Source: UBA10427 sp003500135
GTDB taxonomy: Bacteria > Bacteroidota > Bacteroidia > Cytophagales > Cyclobacteriaceae
Assembly (NCBI GenBank): GCA_963966275.1
Contig: CAWZYQ010000072.1
Coordinates: 1-18,250, forward strand
DNA length: 18,250 nt
Direction of reading: 5' to 3'
Positions within the stretch are counted from its first letter, which is position 1. The number at the start of each line of letters is the position of its first letter. A model generated the notes under the pieces. It was not told the DNA's origin. It saw only the letters and a list, made by a program, of their open reading frames with translations, and did no database searches. The translations under genes and the position numbers were made by a program. Positions 6,638 through 13,946 of the stretch are shown here, one piece after another.

Positions 6638-7050
6638 ACCATGAAGAAGCTATCATGTGGGCTGACCTTTCGATCAATATACAAAAGACCTTTCAGAATA
6701 CGGCAACCAAAGCCGGACTGTTGCTTCAAAAAGGCGAAAAGGACGAAGCCATGAAAATACTGGATGCTTCAGCCGAATTGGCCAATATGAATCAGTTGAA
6801 TATGCTCGGGTATATGTTACTTCAACAGGGTGAAGCTGAAAAAGCTGTGGGATTTTTCGAGTTAAATGTCAAGCGCAACCCTGAAATAGCCAATATGTAC
6901 GATAGCCTCGGTGAAGGTTTAAGAGCTACCGGCGATACTAAAAAAGCCATCAAGATGTTCAATAAGTCGCTTTCTATGGATCCGCCTGCCAATGTCAAAC
7001 AAAATTCCATTCGAAACCTGAAGGAGCTTGGTGTAGAAGTATCGAGCTAA
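6610..7050 (+). pseudogene. C-terminal TPR part of the DUF2911 gene, shifted frame
   Basis: This frame of up to 146 codons overlaps the preceding frame by 28 bases. From about NNMNHEEAIMWADLSI it reads as helical repeats: KAGLLLQKGEKDEAMKIL, MLGYMLLQQGEAEKAVGFF and DSLGEGLRATGDTKKAIKMF, each with TPR spacing of about 34 residues. The end DPPANVKQNSIRNLKEL is typical of the tail of DUF2911 proteins. The first ATG (6610) gives a segment MEFSRI that looks like the out-of-frame reading of the WNSAG region, so an independent gene is less likely than a severed C-terminus. If translated separately from ATG 6610 or 6634 it would lack a signal peptide and stay in the cytoplasm. Confidence 0.7.
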
Positions 7051-7061
7051 AAATTCCAAAG

Positions 7062-7085
7062 GGGCCTGGTAACCAAATCAGGCCC
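7062..7085. terminator. Bidirectional terminator between convergent genes
   Basis: GGGCCTG (7062-7068) pairs exactly with CAGGCCC (7079-7085) across a 10-base loop. On the minus strand the stem is followed by a T-rich run (CCTTTGGAATTTTTAG), a good intrinsic terminator for the oxidoreductase gene that ends at 7089. On the plus strand it closes the DUF2911 gene, with a weaker T-tract. Confidence 0.65.
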
Positions 7086-7088
7086 TTG

Positions 7089-8195
7089 TCATATTATCAC
7101 ACGCTCACCTGTCTGAGCAGATCTAAATATGGCTTCCACAACTTTTATATCCAGCAAACCTTCTTCCCCCGGAACAATCGGGTTGGCTTTGTTTATAATA
7201 GCCAATGCATCATCATCCATTTGTTTGGCTTGTTGGTTGGGTATACGTGCGTCGAGCTGCTTTCCTTCACTGGTTCGGCCTTTGATACCGCTATACGACT
7301 GAAAAGGCTTTAGCTCATACCATCCCGACTTACAATCTACATGCAAGGCATTCATACTCCCACCAAAGGTGGTCAGGCAATCTGCCGTGGCGCCACTTGG
7401 GAACTCAAGCGTGAACCTGGTAGTTTCATCCACCTCGGTATAAATACCCGGTCGGTCGGTACTATGAGAGGCAGTAACGGCTATCGGCTCCTCTCCCGTA
7501 ACATAACGCGCTGCATTCAGGGGATAAACGCCCATGTCGTACATAGCGCCCCCTCCCATTTCTTTGCGCAGTTTCCAGTGATCAGTACTTGAATTGTAAT
7601 AGCCTGCTTCCGCATTTATATTCAAAATCTTACCATAAGGCTTTTCAGTGGCATATTGTATGATCGTTTGTGTATTGGGCTCGTGCTGCATCCGATACCC
7701 GATGGTCAGTTGCACTTTATTTTTGTTACAGGCATCAATGATGTCCTGGCACTCCTTCACGTTTAGCGCCATAGGTTTTTCACACCACACATGCTTACCG
7801 GCTTCTGCGGCAATCACGCTGTAGTCCCGGTGCATGCTGTTGGGCAATACGATATATAGGATGTCAATTTCGGGGTTGTTGGCCACCTTGTGCATATTTT
7901 GATAATTGTACACATTACGGTCTTTGATACCATATTTCTCCTGCCATATCGGGATTTTCCATGGACTTCCCGTTACAATACCTGTTAGTCTGCAGTGTTT
8001 GGTTTGTTGCAAAGCAGGTGCAAGCAGATCGGTACTATAATATCCAAGCCCAACCAGGGCGACACCAAGAGGGCTCTGATTGGGTGTATTACATGCCTGT
8101 AAGATATTAGGAGCAAGTGAGGCGCCTAGAGCAATTGATCCTGTTGTTTCGCCGAGTTTGGATAAAAATCGTCTGCGGTTGTAATGCATGGCCAT
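7089..8195 (-). CDS. Tat-exported Gfo/Idh/MocA-family oxidoreductase
   Basis: A 368-residue NAD(P)-dependent dehydrogenase of the glucose-fructose oxidoreductase/inositol dehydrogenase/MocA family, substrate unknown but probably a sugar or polyol. The N-terminus carries a twin-arginine motif (NRRRFLSKL, residues 6-14), a hydrophobic stretch, and LQAC at 32-35, which could serve as a lipobox; so it is exported folded with its cofactor and may be membrane-anchored. The dinucleotide fold starts VALVGLGYYS (45-54), with Ser in place of the third Gly. The family's catalytic EKP triad is at 139-141 (CEKPMA). The C-terminal domain contains GGGAMYDMGVYPLN. Translation can begin at ATG 8195 or two codons later. 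It is monocistronic, convergent with the DUF2911 gene and divergent from the nitrilase. Confidence 0.88.
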   Translation of the reverse strand: MAMHYNRRRFLSKLGETTGSIALGASLAPNILQACNTPNQSPLGVALVGLGYYSTDLLAPALQQTKHCRLTGIVTGSPWKIPIWQEKYGIKDRNVYNYQNMHKVANNPEIDILYIVLPNSMHRDYSVIAAEAGKHVWCEKPMALNVKECQDIIDACNKNKVQLTIGYRMQHEPNTQTIIQYATEKPYGKILNINAEAGYYNSSTDHWKLRKEMGGGAMYDMGVYPLNAARYVTGEEPIAVTASHSTDRPGIYTEVDETTRFTLEFPSGATADCLTTFGGSMNALHVDCKSGWYELKPFQSYSGIKGRTSEGKQLDARIPNQQAKQMDDDALAIINKANPIVPGEEGLLDIKVVEAIFRSAQTGERVII

Positions 8196-8320
8196 GTTTT
8201 TTGATCATAAAATACTGATAATCATTTAAAAAGAACAGCGAATTCAGGCATAATCTCCAACCGGTTTTCAAGACGGAAAATAAATGTAACTTAGTTGAGT
8301 TTTATTGAATCATTTTAAAA

Positions 8321-9247
8321 ATGGCAATACAAAATACAGATGCTTTTCAGGTAGCAGTGGTGCAGGCCAGTCCTGTTTTATTTGATCTCAAGGAATCTAT
8401 GGAAAAGACCGGAGGGTTGGTCAAGGAAGCAACTGCCAATGGCGCAAAGGCCATATTGTTCCCGGAAGTGTTTTTATCCGGGTATCCGAGAGGGATGGGA
8501 TTTGGTACATTGGTCGGTGGAAGGACGCCCGAAGGCAGGGAGTTGTTTTACCGGTTATGGCAAAATGCCGTGGAAGTGCCTGGTAAACAAACTGAAGAAT
8601 TGGCGGCAATGGCCAAAAAACACAAGTGCTACCTGATTGTTGGGGTGACTGAAAAAGATCGCATAACTGACACCCTATATTGTAGCTTACTCTATTTTTC
8701 ACCACAAGGAAAACTGTTGCACAAACATCGCAAGATAAAGCCCACAGCGGCGGAAAGGATCATCTGGGGTGAAGGGAAAGGTGATGATTTGAATGTAATA
8801 GATACACCTTTAGGAAAAATGGGAGGTTTGATCTGTTGGGAAAATTATATGCCGCTGGCCCGTTATGCCCTTTACGAGCAAGGTATCCATTTGTACTTTG
8901 CCCCTACTGCTGACTGCAGCGACACCTGGCAATCCACCATGGAACATATCGCCTGTGAGGGAAGGTGTTTTGTGTTCGGTGCCAATCAATATTTACAGAA
9001 AAGCAACTATCCGGAAGACTTACAATCACTGATCGATACGTCTCATCCCTCACTACCCAGCAGCGGAGGTAGTGTAATCGTATCTCCATTGGGCAAAATT
9101 CTGGCGGGCCCTTTGTATGACCGGGAAGGTATACTATATGCAACCATAGACCTCAAAGAAATTGTCAAGGCCAAAATGGATTTTGATGTTGTGGGTCATT
9201 ATAGCCGGCCTGATGTATTTGATTTTGCCTGGAAGGCTAAAAAATAA
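8321..9247 (+). CDS. Nitrilase (carbon-nitrogen hydrolase)
   Basis: A 308-residue member of the nitrilase branch of the carbon-nitrogen hydrolase superfamily, expected to convert an organic nitrile to a carboxylic acid and ammonia in the cytoplasm. The catalytic triad is complete: Glu49 in FPEVFLSGYP, Lys138 in HRKIKPT, Cys172 in GLICWENYMPLARYAL. The stretch TAAERIIWGEGKGDDL after the lysine is the pattern of true nitrilases and not of amidases or Nit/Fhit hydrolases. The His-containing MEHIACEGRCFV region and the C-terminal half are intact. Aliphatic, aryl-acetonitrile or cyanide-type specificity cannot be read from the sequence. It stands alone: a divergent oxidoreductase lies upstream, and a strong hairpin lies 6 bases after the stop. 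Confidence 0.92.
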   Translation: MAIQNTDAFQVAVVQASPVLFDLKESMEKTGGLVKEATANGAKAILFPEVFLSGYPRGMGFGTLVGGRTPEGRELFYRLWQNAVEVPGKQTEELAAMAKKHKCYLIVGVTEKDRITDTLYCSLLYFSPQGKLLHKHRKIKPTAAERIIWGEGKGDDLNVIDTPLGKMGGLICWENYMPLARYALYEQGIHLYFAPTADCSDTWQSTMEHIACEGRCFVFGANQYLQKSNYPEDLQSLIDTSHPSLPSSGGSVIVSPLGKILAGPLYDREGILYATIDLKEIVKAKMDFDVVGHYSRPDVFDFAWKAKK

Positions 9248-9253
9248 GAAACC

Positions 9254-9277
9254 GGCATCTGTACTTGTACAGATGCC
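9254..9277. terminator. Hairpin terminator between convergent genes
   Basis: GGCATCTGTAC (9254-9264) and GTACAGATGCC (9267-9277) form a perfect 11-base stem (the innermost pairs must open to form the loop). It sits between the stops of the nitrilase and the nitroreductase gene and probably ends both transcripts. The T-rich tract is not adjacent on the plus strand. Confidence 0.6.
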
Positions 9278-9304
9278 TGCTGGAATATATTAAAATATTC
9301 CCCC

Positions 9305-9931
9305 TTATTTATAAATAACCATTTCCTCAAGTGGTTTTCTTACCTTTTTTAATTTAGGATAAAAATCATCAGGGTGGCGGTACCCTACCGGTATCAGCAC
9401 CAATGAATTCAATCCGTGTGCCGGCAAGTCCAGAATTTGGTCTACTTTTTCTTTATCAAACCCTTCCATTGGGCACGCATCAATACCTTCCACAGCTGCG
9501 GCTGAAAGCAGGACCCCAAGTGCGAGGTATACCTGGCGGGATAACCATACCTGTTTGGTGACAGAATCCAGGTTATTTACCGTTTGCTTAATTGTATTGA
9601 TAAAACCATCCACATCCGCTGCTGCCATTTCCCTTTCTTTCATAATAAGGGATTTGTATGAATCCACCTCGGTTTCATCAATATTCGTTTGACTGCATAA
9701 AATCAATAAATGCGAGGCTTCTGATACCTGGCTTTGACCATACGCCACTTCCCTGATTTGTTCCCTTAGCTTTTCATTCTTCACCAATACTGTTTTAAAG
9801 GCCTGCAAACCATATGAGGTCGGTGACAATCGTATGGCTTCCAGCAGTACCTTTACCTGATCTTCATTTAATTTTTTGTCGCTAAACCTCTTGGTGGCAT
9901 TGCGCCAGTTTAATGCATCTAATATTCCCAT
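9305..9931 (-). CDS. Nitroreductase-family NAD(P)H oxidoreductase
   Basis: A 208-residue FMN-dependent oxidoreductase of the NfsB-like nitroreductase family, expected to use NAD(P)H to reduce nitro compounds, quinones or similar acceptors. Evidence: the N-terminal LNWRNATKRF, in which the basic residues bind FMN phosphate; LSPTSYGLQAF; the ACPMEGFD stretch typical of NfsB relatives; and the C-terminal GYRHPDDFYPKLKKVRKPLEEMV. The open frame extends three codons further to a TTG at 9940; ATG 9931 is preferred because MGILDALNWR is the family's usual beginning. It is transcribed alone and converges with the nitrilase gene. Confidence 0.88.
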   Translation of the reverse strand: MGILDALNWRNATKRFSDKKLNEDQVKVLLEAIRLSPTSYGLQAFKTVLVKNEKLREQIREVAYGQSQVSEASHLLILCSQTNIDETEVDSYKSLIMKEREMAAADVDGFINTIKQTVNNLDSVTKQVWLSRQVYLALGVLLSAAAVEGIDACPMEGFDKEKVDQILDLPAHGLNSLVLIPVGYRHPDDFYPKLKKVRKPLEEMVIYK

Positions 9932-9952
9932 TTTAAACAATTGTAGTTACAA

Positions 9953-9960
9953 TAAATGTA
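9953..9960 (-). promoter_or_regulatory. Possible -7 element of the nitroreductase gene
   Basis: Read on the minus strand this is TACATTTA, one base off the Bacteroidota consensus TAnnTTTG, 21 bases before ATG 9931. A TTTTTT tract lies 16 bases further upstream. The same octamer occurs on the minus strand at 8281-8288, upstream of the oxidoreductase gene. Weak evidence. Confidence 0.25.
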
Positions 9961-10029
9961 GGAACGACCTATTCTTAAAAAAGTTTTGGGATCAATGAAT
10001 ATAATTTTAAAAAATAGTAACAATTATTA

Positions 10030-10058
10030 TTGACAATCGTTATAATTTATGGTATAAT
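10030..10058 (+). promoter_or_regulatory. Perfect TTGACA-17-TATAAT sigma-70 style promoter
   Basis: TTGACA at 10030-10035 and TATAAT at 10053-10058 are exact matches to the enterobacterial -35 and -10 consensus with the optimal 17-base spacer. Transcription would start near 10065, about 25 bases before the ATG at 10090. Primary promoters in Bacteroidota normally use TTTG/TAnnTTTG instead. The site is therefore either chance in AT-rich DNA or a sign that the following small-gene patch came from elsewhere. Confidence 0.4.
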
Positions 10059-10089
10059 AGCATTACTATTATTTATCATAAAAATACTT

Positions 10090-10377
10090 ATGAACCTTTT
10101 GCTTCTTATATTGATCGCCTTTTGTTTCCAGTCTTCCTCTGCTCTTGGTCATGAGGTGGATATGAACTGGACGGAGACCGAGCAGTATGAGGTACTTCAA
10201 ATGCCAAAGAAGAGCCAGGAGAAGCAGATAAAAAAATCTGTTTCCATCAAAATCAAGCAAAAATATGTTCAGGAATTTCATGAGATAATTGAAAAAAGAA
10301 GTCCGGAAAGCTATAAATCCCCTATCAACTTCCTTACTTATGCGCGCTTCCTGCGCCATTGTTCTTTATTGAATTAG
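10090..10377 (+). CDS. Hypothetical small exported protein
   Basis: I do not recognise this 95-residue protein. From ATG 10090 it has a hydrophobic N-terminus (MNLLLLILIAFCFQSSSALG) that looks like a signal peptide, cleavable near residues 18-20. A lysine-rich, probably helical middle follows (MPKKSQEKQIKKSVSIKIKQKYVQEFHEIIEKRSPES), then a tail ending RFLRHCSLLN. A promoter-like sequence stands about 30 bases upstream. The tail may be altered: two other frames stay open past its stop, so an indel near 10320-10370 could have cut a longer gene. The open frame can be extended upstream to 10030, but that start would overlap the promoter. Confidence 0.4.
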   Translation: MNLLLLILIAFCFQSSSALGHEVDMNWTETEQYEVLQMPKKSQEKQIKKSVSIKIKQKYVQEFHEIIEKRSPESYKSPINFLTYARFLRHCSLLN

Positions 10378-10396
10378 GTGTGCCTGCTCAAGTTCC

Positions 10397-10516
10397 TTGT
10401 CCATTCAGCATTTAAGGGGACTGTATGTTGTTAATGTGACAAGGCGGTTCAAGTTGAAAGACCAACCTCTACCTGATGGGCAAAGCATATGGGTCAAATT
10501 AAATGATGAAGAATAA
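10397..10516 (+). CDS. Possible tiny ORF or C-terminal gene fragment
   Basis: This frame is open from 10373 to the TAA at 10514-10516 and reads like protein at its end: HLRGLYVVNVTRRFKLKDQP followed by LPDGQSIWVKLNDEE. The only start candidate is TTG 10397 (39 residues); otherwise it is the tail of a gene whose front lies in another frame upstream, perhaps the ORF at 10090. Its stop overlaps the next start as TAATG (10514-10518), which supports it being translated. No known domain. Confidence 0.35.
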   Translation: MSIQHLRGLYVVNVTRRFKLKDQPLPDGQSIWVKLNDEE

Positions 10517-10689
10517 TGAAAAGAGCGAACATGCTAAAATACTGTCAGTTAGTACTCCAAAAAGTAGATTTCGACAGAAAATTGTTTTGGAAAGAATATA
10601 AAAAGTCCCTCAGAAGATACTTAAATGAGCATGAGGGAAATGAATTAAAAGTATGGGTTAAATCGCGGTATTATCCCGAAAAGATATGA
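10516..10689 (+). CDS. Hypothetical 57-residue basic protein
   Basis: A short frame with good protein character: MKRANMLKYCQLVLQKVDFD then RKLFWKEYKKSLRRYLNEHE and a GNELKVWVKSRYYPEKI end. It is strongly basic, with an amphipathic helical pattern and a final beta-like segment. It starts inside the previous stop (TAATG) and its TGA (10687-10689) overlaps the next ATG (10686), a 4-base ATGA junction. Such overlaps at both ends argue for a genuine translationally coupled gene. I do not recognise the family. Internal Met6 (10531) is an alternative start. Confidence 0.55.
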   Translation: MKRANMLKYCQLVLQKVDFDRKLFWKEYKKSLRRYLNEHEGNELKVWVKSRYYPEKI

Positions 10690-10955
10690 ACACGGTATTC
10701 AATAGCTATCATACAGTAAAGGAACCAAGAGCAGATCAGGATATGCTTTGGGTTGTGGATGAGACGGATCCATTTCCAAACTTGCATATTACCGTTTTAG
10801 CCCTGAAGCCTTTGGAATACATACATGAAAATGATCATGCAGACACAAGTGTTCACGGAGGTATTCGTGAGGCCATGAAGAGGGCCCTGCAGCTAAAAAA
10901 AGTCTTTGGTGTGAATAGCATCAGGGTGCTTCTTAATAATCAAAGTAGTACGTAA
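10686..10955 (+). CDS. Hypothetical small protein, coupled to the ORF before it
   Basis: An 89-residue protein with no domain I can name. It begins MNTVFNSYHTVKEPRADQDM, has an acidic Asp/His-rich middle (DETDPFPNLHITVLALKPL and HENDHADTSVHGG), and ends with a basic helix (IREAMKRALQLKKVFGVNSI). No signal peptide or membrane segment. Its start overlaps the stop of the 57-residue ORF as ATGA, implying cotranslation and similar amounts. A GC-rich terminator lies about 140 bases downstream. Tight coupling of two tiny unknown genes resembles the layout of two-part small systems such as toxin-antitoxin pairs, but I see no motif that supports that. Confidence 0.55.
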   Translation: MNTVFNSYHTVKEPRADQDMLWVVDETDPFPNLHITVLALKPLEYIHENDHADTSVHGGIREAMKRALQLKKVFGVNSIRVLLNNQSST

Positions 10956-10974
10956 TGATAAAAATAATAATCTC

Positions 10975-10990
10975 GGTTTAGGTTTAGGTT
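10975..10990 (+). repeat. Short GGTTTA direct repeat
   Basis: GGTTTA GGTTTA GGTT in direct succession. It lies in the 176-base gap between the small-ORF cassette and the next terminator. The gap also has GGTCAAC (10993-10999) matched by GTTGACC (11087-11093), so the transcript end could fold. Significance unclear. Confidence 0.5.
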
Positions 10991-11097
10991 ATGGTCAACT
11001 GCAATGATTCCCTTGATCAACTATCTTAGGTAAGCCTTAAGTTGTACATTGATTAACGGTTAGGCTTTGGTAGTGTTGTTTCTCAGGTTGACCTTAC

Positions 11098-11122
11098 GGG
11101 AGCTGTCAAACGGATAGCTCCC
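11098..11122. terminator. Intrinsic terminator, convergent genes
   Basis: GGGAGCT (11098-11104) pairs exactly with AGCTCCC (11116-11122), loop of 11 bases, followed on the plus strand by TTCCTATTTTTAT. It is a good rho-independent terminator for the small-ORF cassette and stands 9 bases from the stop of the minus-strand gene at 11132. Confidence 0.7.
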
Positions 11123-11131
11123 TTCCTATTT

Positions 11132-11383
11132 TTATCGATCCGATGTCAGTTCAATATACTTTCGAAGCATTTTACACATTGCAAAGTATTGTTCCATGTC
11201 CAGTTTGCGCACCGCCTTGAAAAATGAGGTTTTGAAAGCTGCTTCATATTCGCTTGAAAATGCTTCAAACGATATTTGTTGATTTTGCATCACGTTTAAT
11301 TCCAAAAAATCAATAGAATACCTTGAGCCCTTCATGGTATCGTTCTGCAATAACTCCTGAAATTGATGTATCTTCTCCTCCAT
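11132..11383 (-). CDS. Hypothetical 83-residue helical protein
   Basis: Not recognised. The protein (MEEKIHQFQELLQNDTMKGS at its start, MEQYFAMCKMLRKYIELTSD near its end) is predicted mostly alpha-helical, with regularly spaced Phe, Leu and Met and no signal peptide or membrane segment. A short cytoplasmic helical protein is all that can be said. The TAG-free frame, a normal ATG and the terminator just beyond its stop make it a likely real gene. A long AT-rich gene-free stretch lies upstream. It faces the small-ORF cassette. Confidence 0.5.
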   Translation of the reverse strand: MEEKIHQFQELLQNDTMKGSRYSIDFLELNVMQNQQISFEAFSSEYEAAFKTSFFKAVRKLDMEQYFAMCKMLRKYIELTSDR

Positions 11384-11914
11384 TTAGATAAAAAAATCTA
11401 CCACTCCCTAAATATGATTTATAGTATATACATTAGTTTGTATTTAAAGTAACCGCCTTTATCCGGCAAATTCTTCAATAGATAAAAACAATAATATTTC
11501 TTGTTATCTTTTCTAACATACCAATTTCCGTAGGCCATTTTTTGCGCCTGTTTTTGGTTTTTAGAACAAGCTTTTAAGTCAATAGCGGCAATTTCAAACT
11601 ATTTATTAAACTCCCTGATATTACACTATTAGACACATAAAATCGATTAAGTTAAATCGTGATAATTGCAAACTTTAAATTGTTCACCACAGCGGAGTAC
11701 TTTTCTATTTATGAAGAACAAAAACACTTTTAGCATTTTTCGGCAGATTATCATAAATGTAATTTCATCTAACCAGCACAATTAACGTGGGATTATTTCA
11801 AATATTTTTTAGTCAGGTTTAAGTTGCAATATCTCATCCCGAAAATTTTTCGATAGAATTAAACCACAATGGATTGTGATACCAGAAACCTTTTTTTATA
11901 ATTGGACAATTAAA
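11384..11914. other. AT-rich gene-free stretch
   Basis: About 530 bases with no convincing gene. The longest frames here are short and of biased composition, for example a 24-codon frame from ATG 11711. Local features: TTAGTTTG near 11433 (one mismatch from TAnnTTTG) and the small palindrome CGAAAATTTTTCG near 11840-11852. It must carry the promoters of the divergent hypothetical genes on each side. Confidence 0.5.
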
Positions 11915-12184
11915 ATGCATTGTATGTCTAATGTAACTTTTTACATCAGGTTTCATGCCTCGGCGATTGATAGTGATGCGGCCGAGGAATTGATTTATGA
12001 AAAACTGAATTGGGCAAATGGAAATTGCCAGGTTGTTGATATCGAGCCGTATGACGACAATACACTTGATTTTATTGTCGACCTCGAATTCGAACCTTTT
12101 GCGATTACAAAGCTTGAAAAAGAACTCAACCTAATGACAGAACTTGAGGCAATAGAAGTTCTGGAAGATGTTGAGTTTGATTAA
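11915..12184 (+). CDS. Hypothetical small acidic protein
   Basis: An 89-residue, very acidic protein from ATG 11915 (86 residues from the alternative ATG 11924). Its order is alternating strand and helix: VTFYIRFHAS, DAAEELIYEKLN, CQVVDIEPYDDNTLDFIVDL, FAITKLEKEL, EAIEVLEDVEFD, which would suit a small alpha/beta (ferredoxin-like) fold. I do not know the family. The open frame also reaches GTG 11876, but that N-terminus (MIPETFFYNWTIK) looks unlike coding sequence. Its stop lies only 7 bases from the stop of the convergent TldE-like gene, with no terminator in between. Confidence 0.6.
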   Translation: MHCMSNVTFYIRFHASAIDSDAAEELIYEKLNWANGNCQVVDIEPYDDNTLDFIVDLEFEPFAITKLEKELNLMTELEAIEVLEDVEFD

Positions 12185-12191
12185 TTCATTT

Positions 12192-13946
12192 CTATTCAGG
12201 TAAGGGGATCACCATTTCAAAGGGTGAATTGTCCGGATCAAACGACGAAAAGTAATAACTTTCGAGCAAAATTGCCGATGGCACAATCAATGACACCATA
12301 GTACCATCGGTAGCCATGCCATTCATGCTGAAACCGGAGCTGCCATTCACCAAAAAATTATAAACCTTATATTCATCAGTAGCAGCTATTACTTCGCGAA
12401 GTATTTTATTGTTTCGTTGATTTCCATGCATTCCGCTTATCAATACCGGGGTTTCCTCACCTGTATTGGCGTCAATTTTAAAAAAAGCATTGGGTCGTTT
12501 ATCGGCGCTAACAGGCAAAGAAGATACATGTATACCATAGTTGAGTTGCTCTTCTCTCAGTAGATCGATCATTTTGTTTTTAAGGTTTTCTTTGGTTGCC
12601 GTTTCCCCCACCCTGATAAGCAGGTTCCCCGGCAAAAGCTGTTTGTTCAGATTGGAGGCCCCTACTACCAACCGATTATATCCATTGGATTGTAGCTCCC
12701 TCGGACTTGGTGTACGCCCATTAAGATGACTAACTACTTCACCGTTTTTAATCAAAACCAAAGTATCGTTCGGCATCACTCCTTCAGAGTCCACTTCAAA
12801 TTGGCCATACAATGTCTTGCCCTCAAAGGATGCTAATCGCGGAATGGCTGAAATAGTGATGAAATCTGCTGCAATCTTTCCCGATGATCCCGGATTACGG
12901 GCCTCTTCCAGGTTTTCAATGTATTTTTTAATCTCATTCTCATTTTCATTGCTCAAAACCGGGCGATCACTTAAAATGCCACCACTTCTGTTGTGGTAAA
13001 TAGCCTTCATAAAAAAGGAAGCGACAGCAGGCCCTTCAATCAAAACAGGACCAATATATTGCTCCTTCAACGGCTCCGCCTCAAGTTTATTTCGCATATC
13101 ATTAAGCAATACTGAAATATCGGTTTCGATTTGATCATCATCCGGCAGATCATGTAAAAATCGACCAATGTATTGAATTTGACTTCTTACGGGAACGTCG
13201 TCCCCGGCCAGGCATTGAGCCGTAACGGCAATAGTCGAGTAATTGTGTGGCTTGACCACCACTGTTCCTTCGGTATTTACAAAGTAACTTTGCACATTGG
13301 TTTGGGTAGCAAAAACACCGCTGTGGACTATATTTTTATGATCCGTAAAATATTCTGATAACGAACGTGCCCTTGATTTTAATTCAGCAATATCTGTGTT
13401 CGACCCAGGGGCGGGTTGATAATACTTCACCGCATTTTCCCTGCTAAAATCAGGAAGCGGATAATCCATCTCATATTCATTGATGGTTTTCATTTTTTGC
13501 TGATATTTCCTGGCAGCAGATTTATACACATTGTTTGTCGCCAGCCAGAAAGCTCGGCGAATGCCCCAGTAATCCGTATCAATTGGCAGAGGCTCATAAT
13601 TGGATGGATACATAATCTGCCCGAAGCTATTATTGAAATTCTCGTCGTTAATAGCATAATCACCGACTATTAACCTGGTAAACCAGTTTCGTTCCTGAAT
13701 TTCTTCCGCGCTCACTATGGCTCCAAGTGTAGCAATGGCATATTGCATATCGACATCTGCCATGGTGTAGGCTATAAAAAAAGGCCGGTTATACCCTTCT
13801 TCCTGCAGCTGGGCCATATTTCTTTCCATTTCATCCTGAAGAGCTGTTACTACCAGGCTGTCCCTGGGCGCCATTTCCATTTGCGCCTTACCGGAAATTG
13901 AAATAAGTTGAGCAGCAAGGATCATTAAAAAATACCGGTTAATCAT
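12192..13946 (-). CDS. Exported TldE/PmbA-like protein (no metal site)
   Basis: A 584-residue protein with a signal peptide (MINRYFLMILAAQLISISGK, cleavage near AQ at 21-22) and the layout of the TldD/PmbA (TldE) peptidase family. It is a paralogue of the gene upstream: both have an N-terminal alpha/beta part, DFSRE (167-171 here), a FVNTEG/FVSTEG strand (222-227 here), and a YIGPVLIEGPAVASFF segment before the active site. At the active-site position, where its partner has HEIFGH, this protein has MKAIYH (313-318): the first His and the Glu are lost. That is what is known for TldE compared with TldD, where the two form a heterodimer with one metal site. Its start overlaps the partner's stop by 8 bases. 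Role inferred: structural or regulatory half of an exported complex. Confidence 0.8.
   Translation of the reverse strand: MINRYFLMILAAQLISISGKAQMEMAPRDSLVVTALQDEMERNMAQLQEEGYNRPFFIAYTMADVDMQYAIATLGAIVSAEEIQERNWFTRLIVGDYAINDENFNNSFGQIMYPSNYEPLPIDTDYWGIRRAFWLATNNVYKSAARKYQQKMKTINEYEMDYPLPDFSRENAVKYYQPAPGSNTDIAELKSRARSLSEYFTDHKNIVHSGVFATQTNVQSYFVNTEGTVVVKPHNYSTIAVTAQCLAGDDVPVRSQIQYIGRFLHDLPDDDQIETDISVLLNDMRNKLEAEPLKEQYIGPVLIEGPAVASFFMKAIYHNRSGGILSDRPVLSNENENEIKKYIENLEEARNPGSSGKIAADFITISAIPRLASFEGKTLYGQFEVDSEGVMPNDTLVLIKNGEVVSHLNGRTPSPRELQSNGYNRLVVGASNLNKQLLPGNLLIRVGETATKENLKNKMIDLLREEQLNYGIHVSSLPVSADKRPNAFFKIDANTGEETPVLISGMHGNQRNNKILREVIAATDEYKVYNFLVNGSSGFSMNGMATDGTMVSLIVPSAILLESYYFSSFDPDNSPFEMVIPLPE

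Noticed and set aside
8196..8320. Nitrilase and Gfo/Idh/MocA gene as one functional unit
   Set aside because: They are merely divergent, with different locations (cytoplasm and exported) and no shared substrate indicated.
10516..10955. Toxin-antitoxin pair
   Set aside because: The overlapping layout fits, but neither protein shows a known toxin or DNA-binding antitoxin motif; kept only as a loose analogy.
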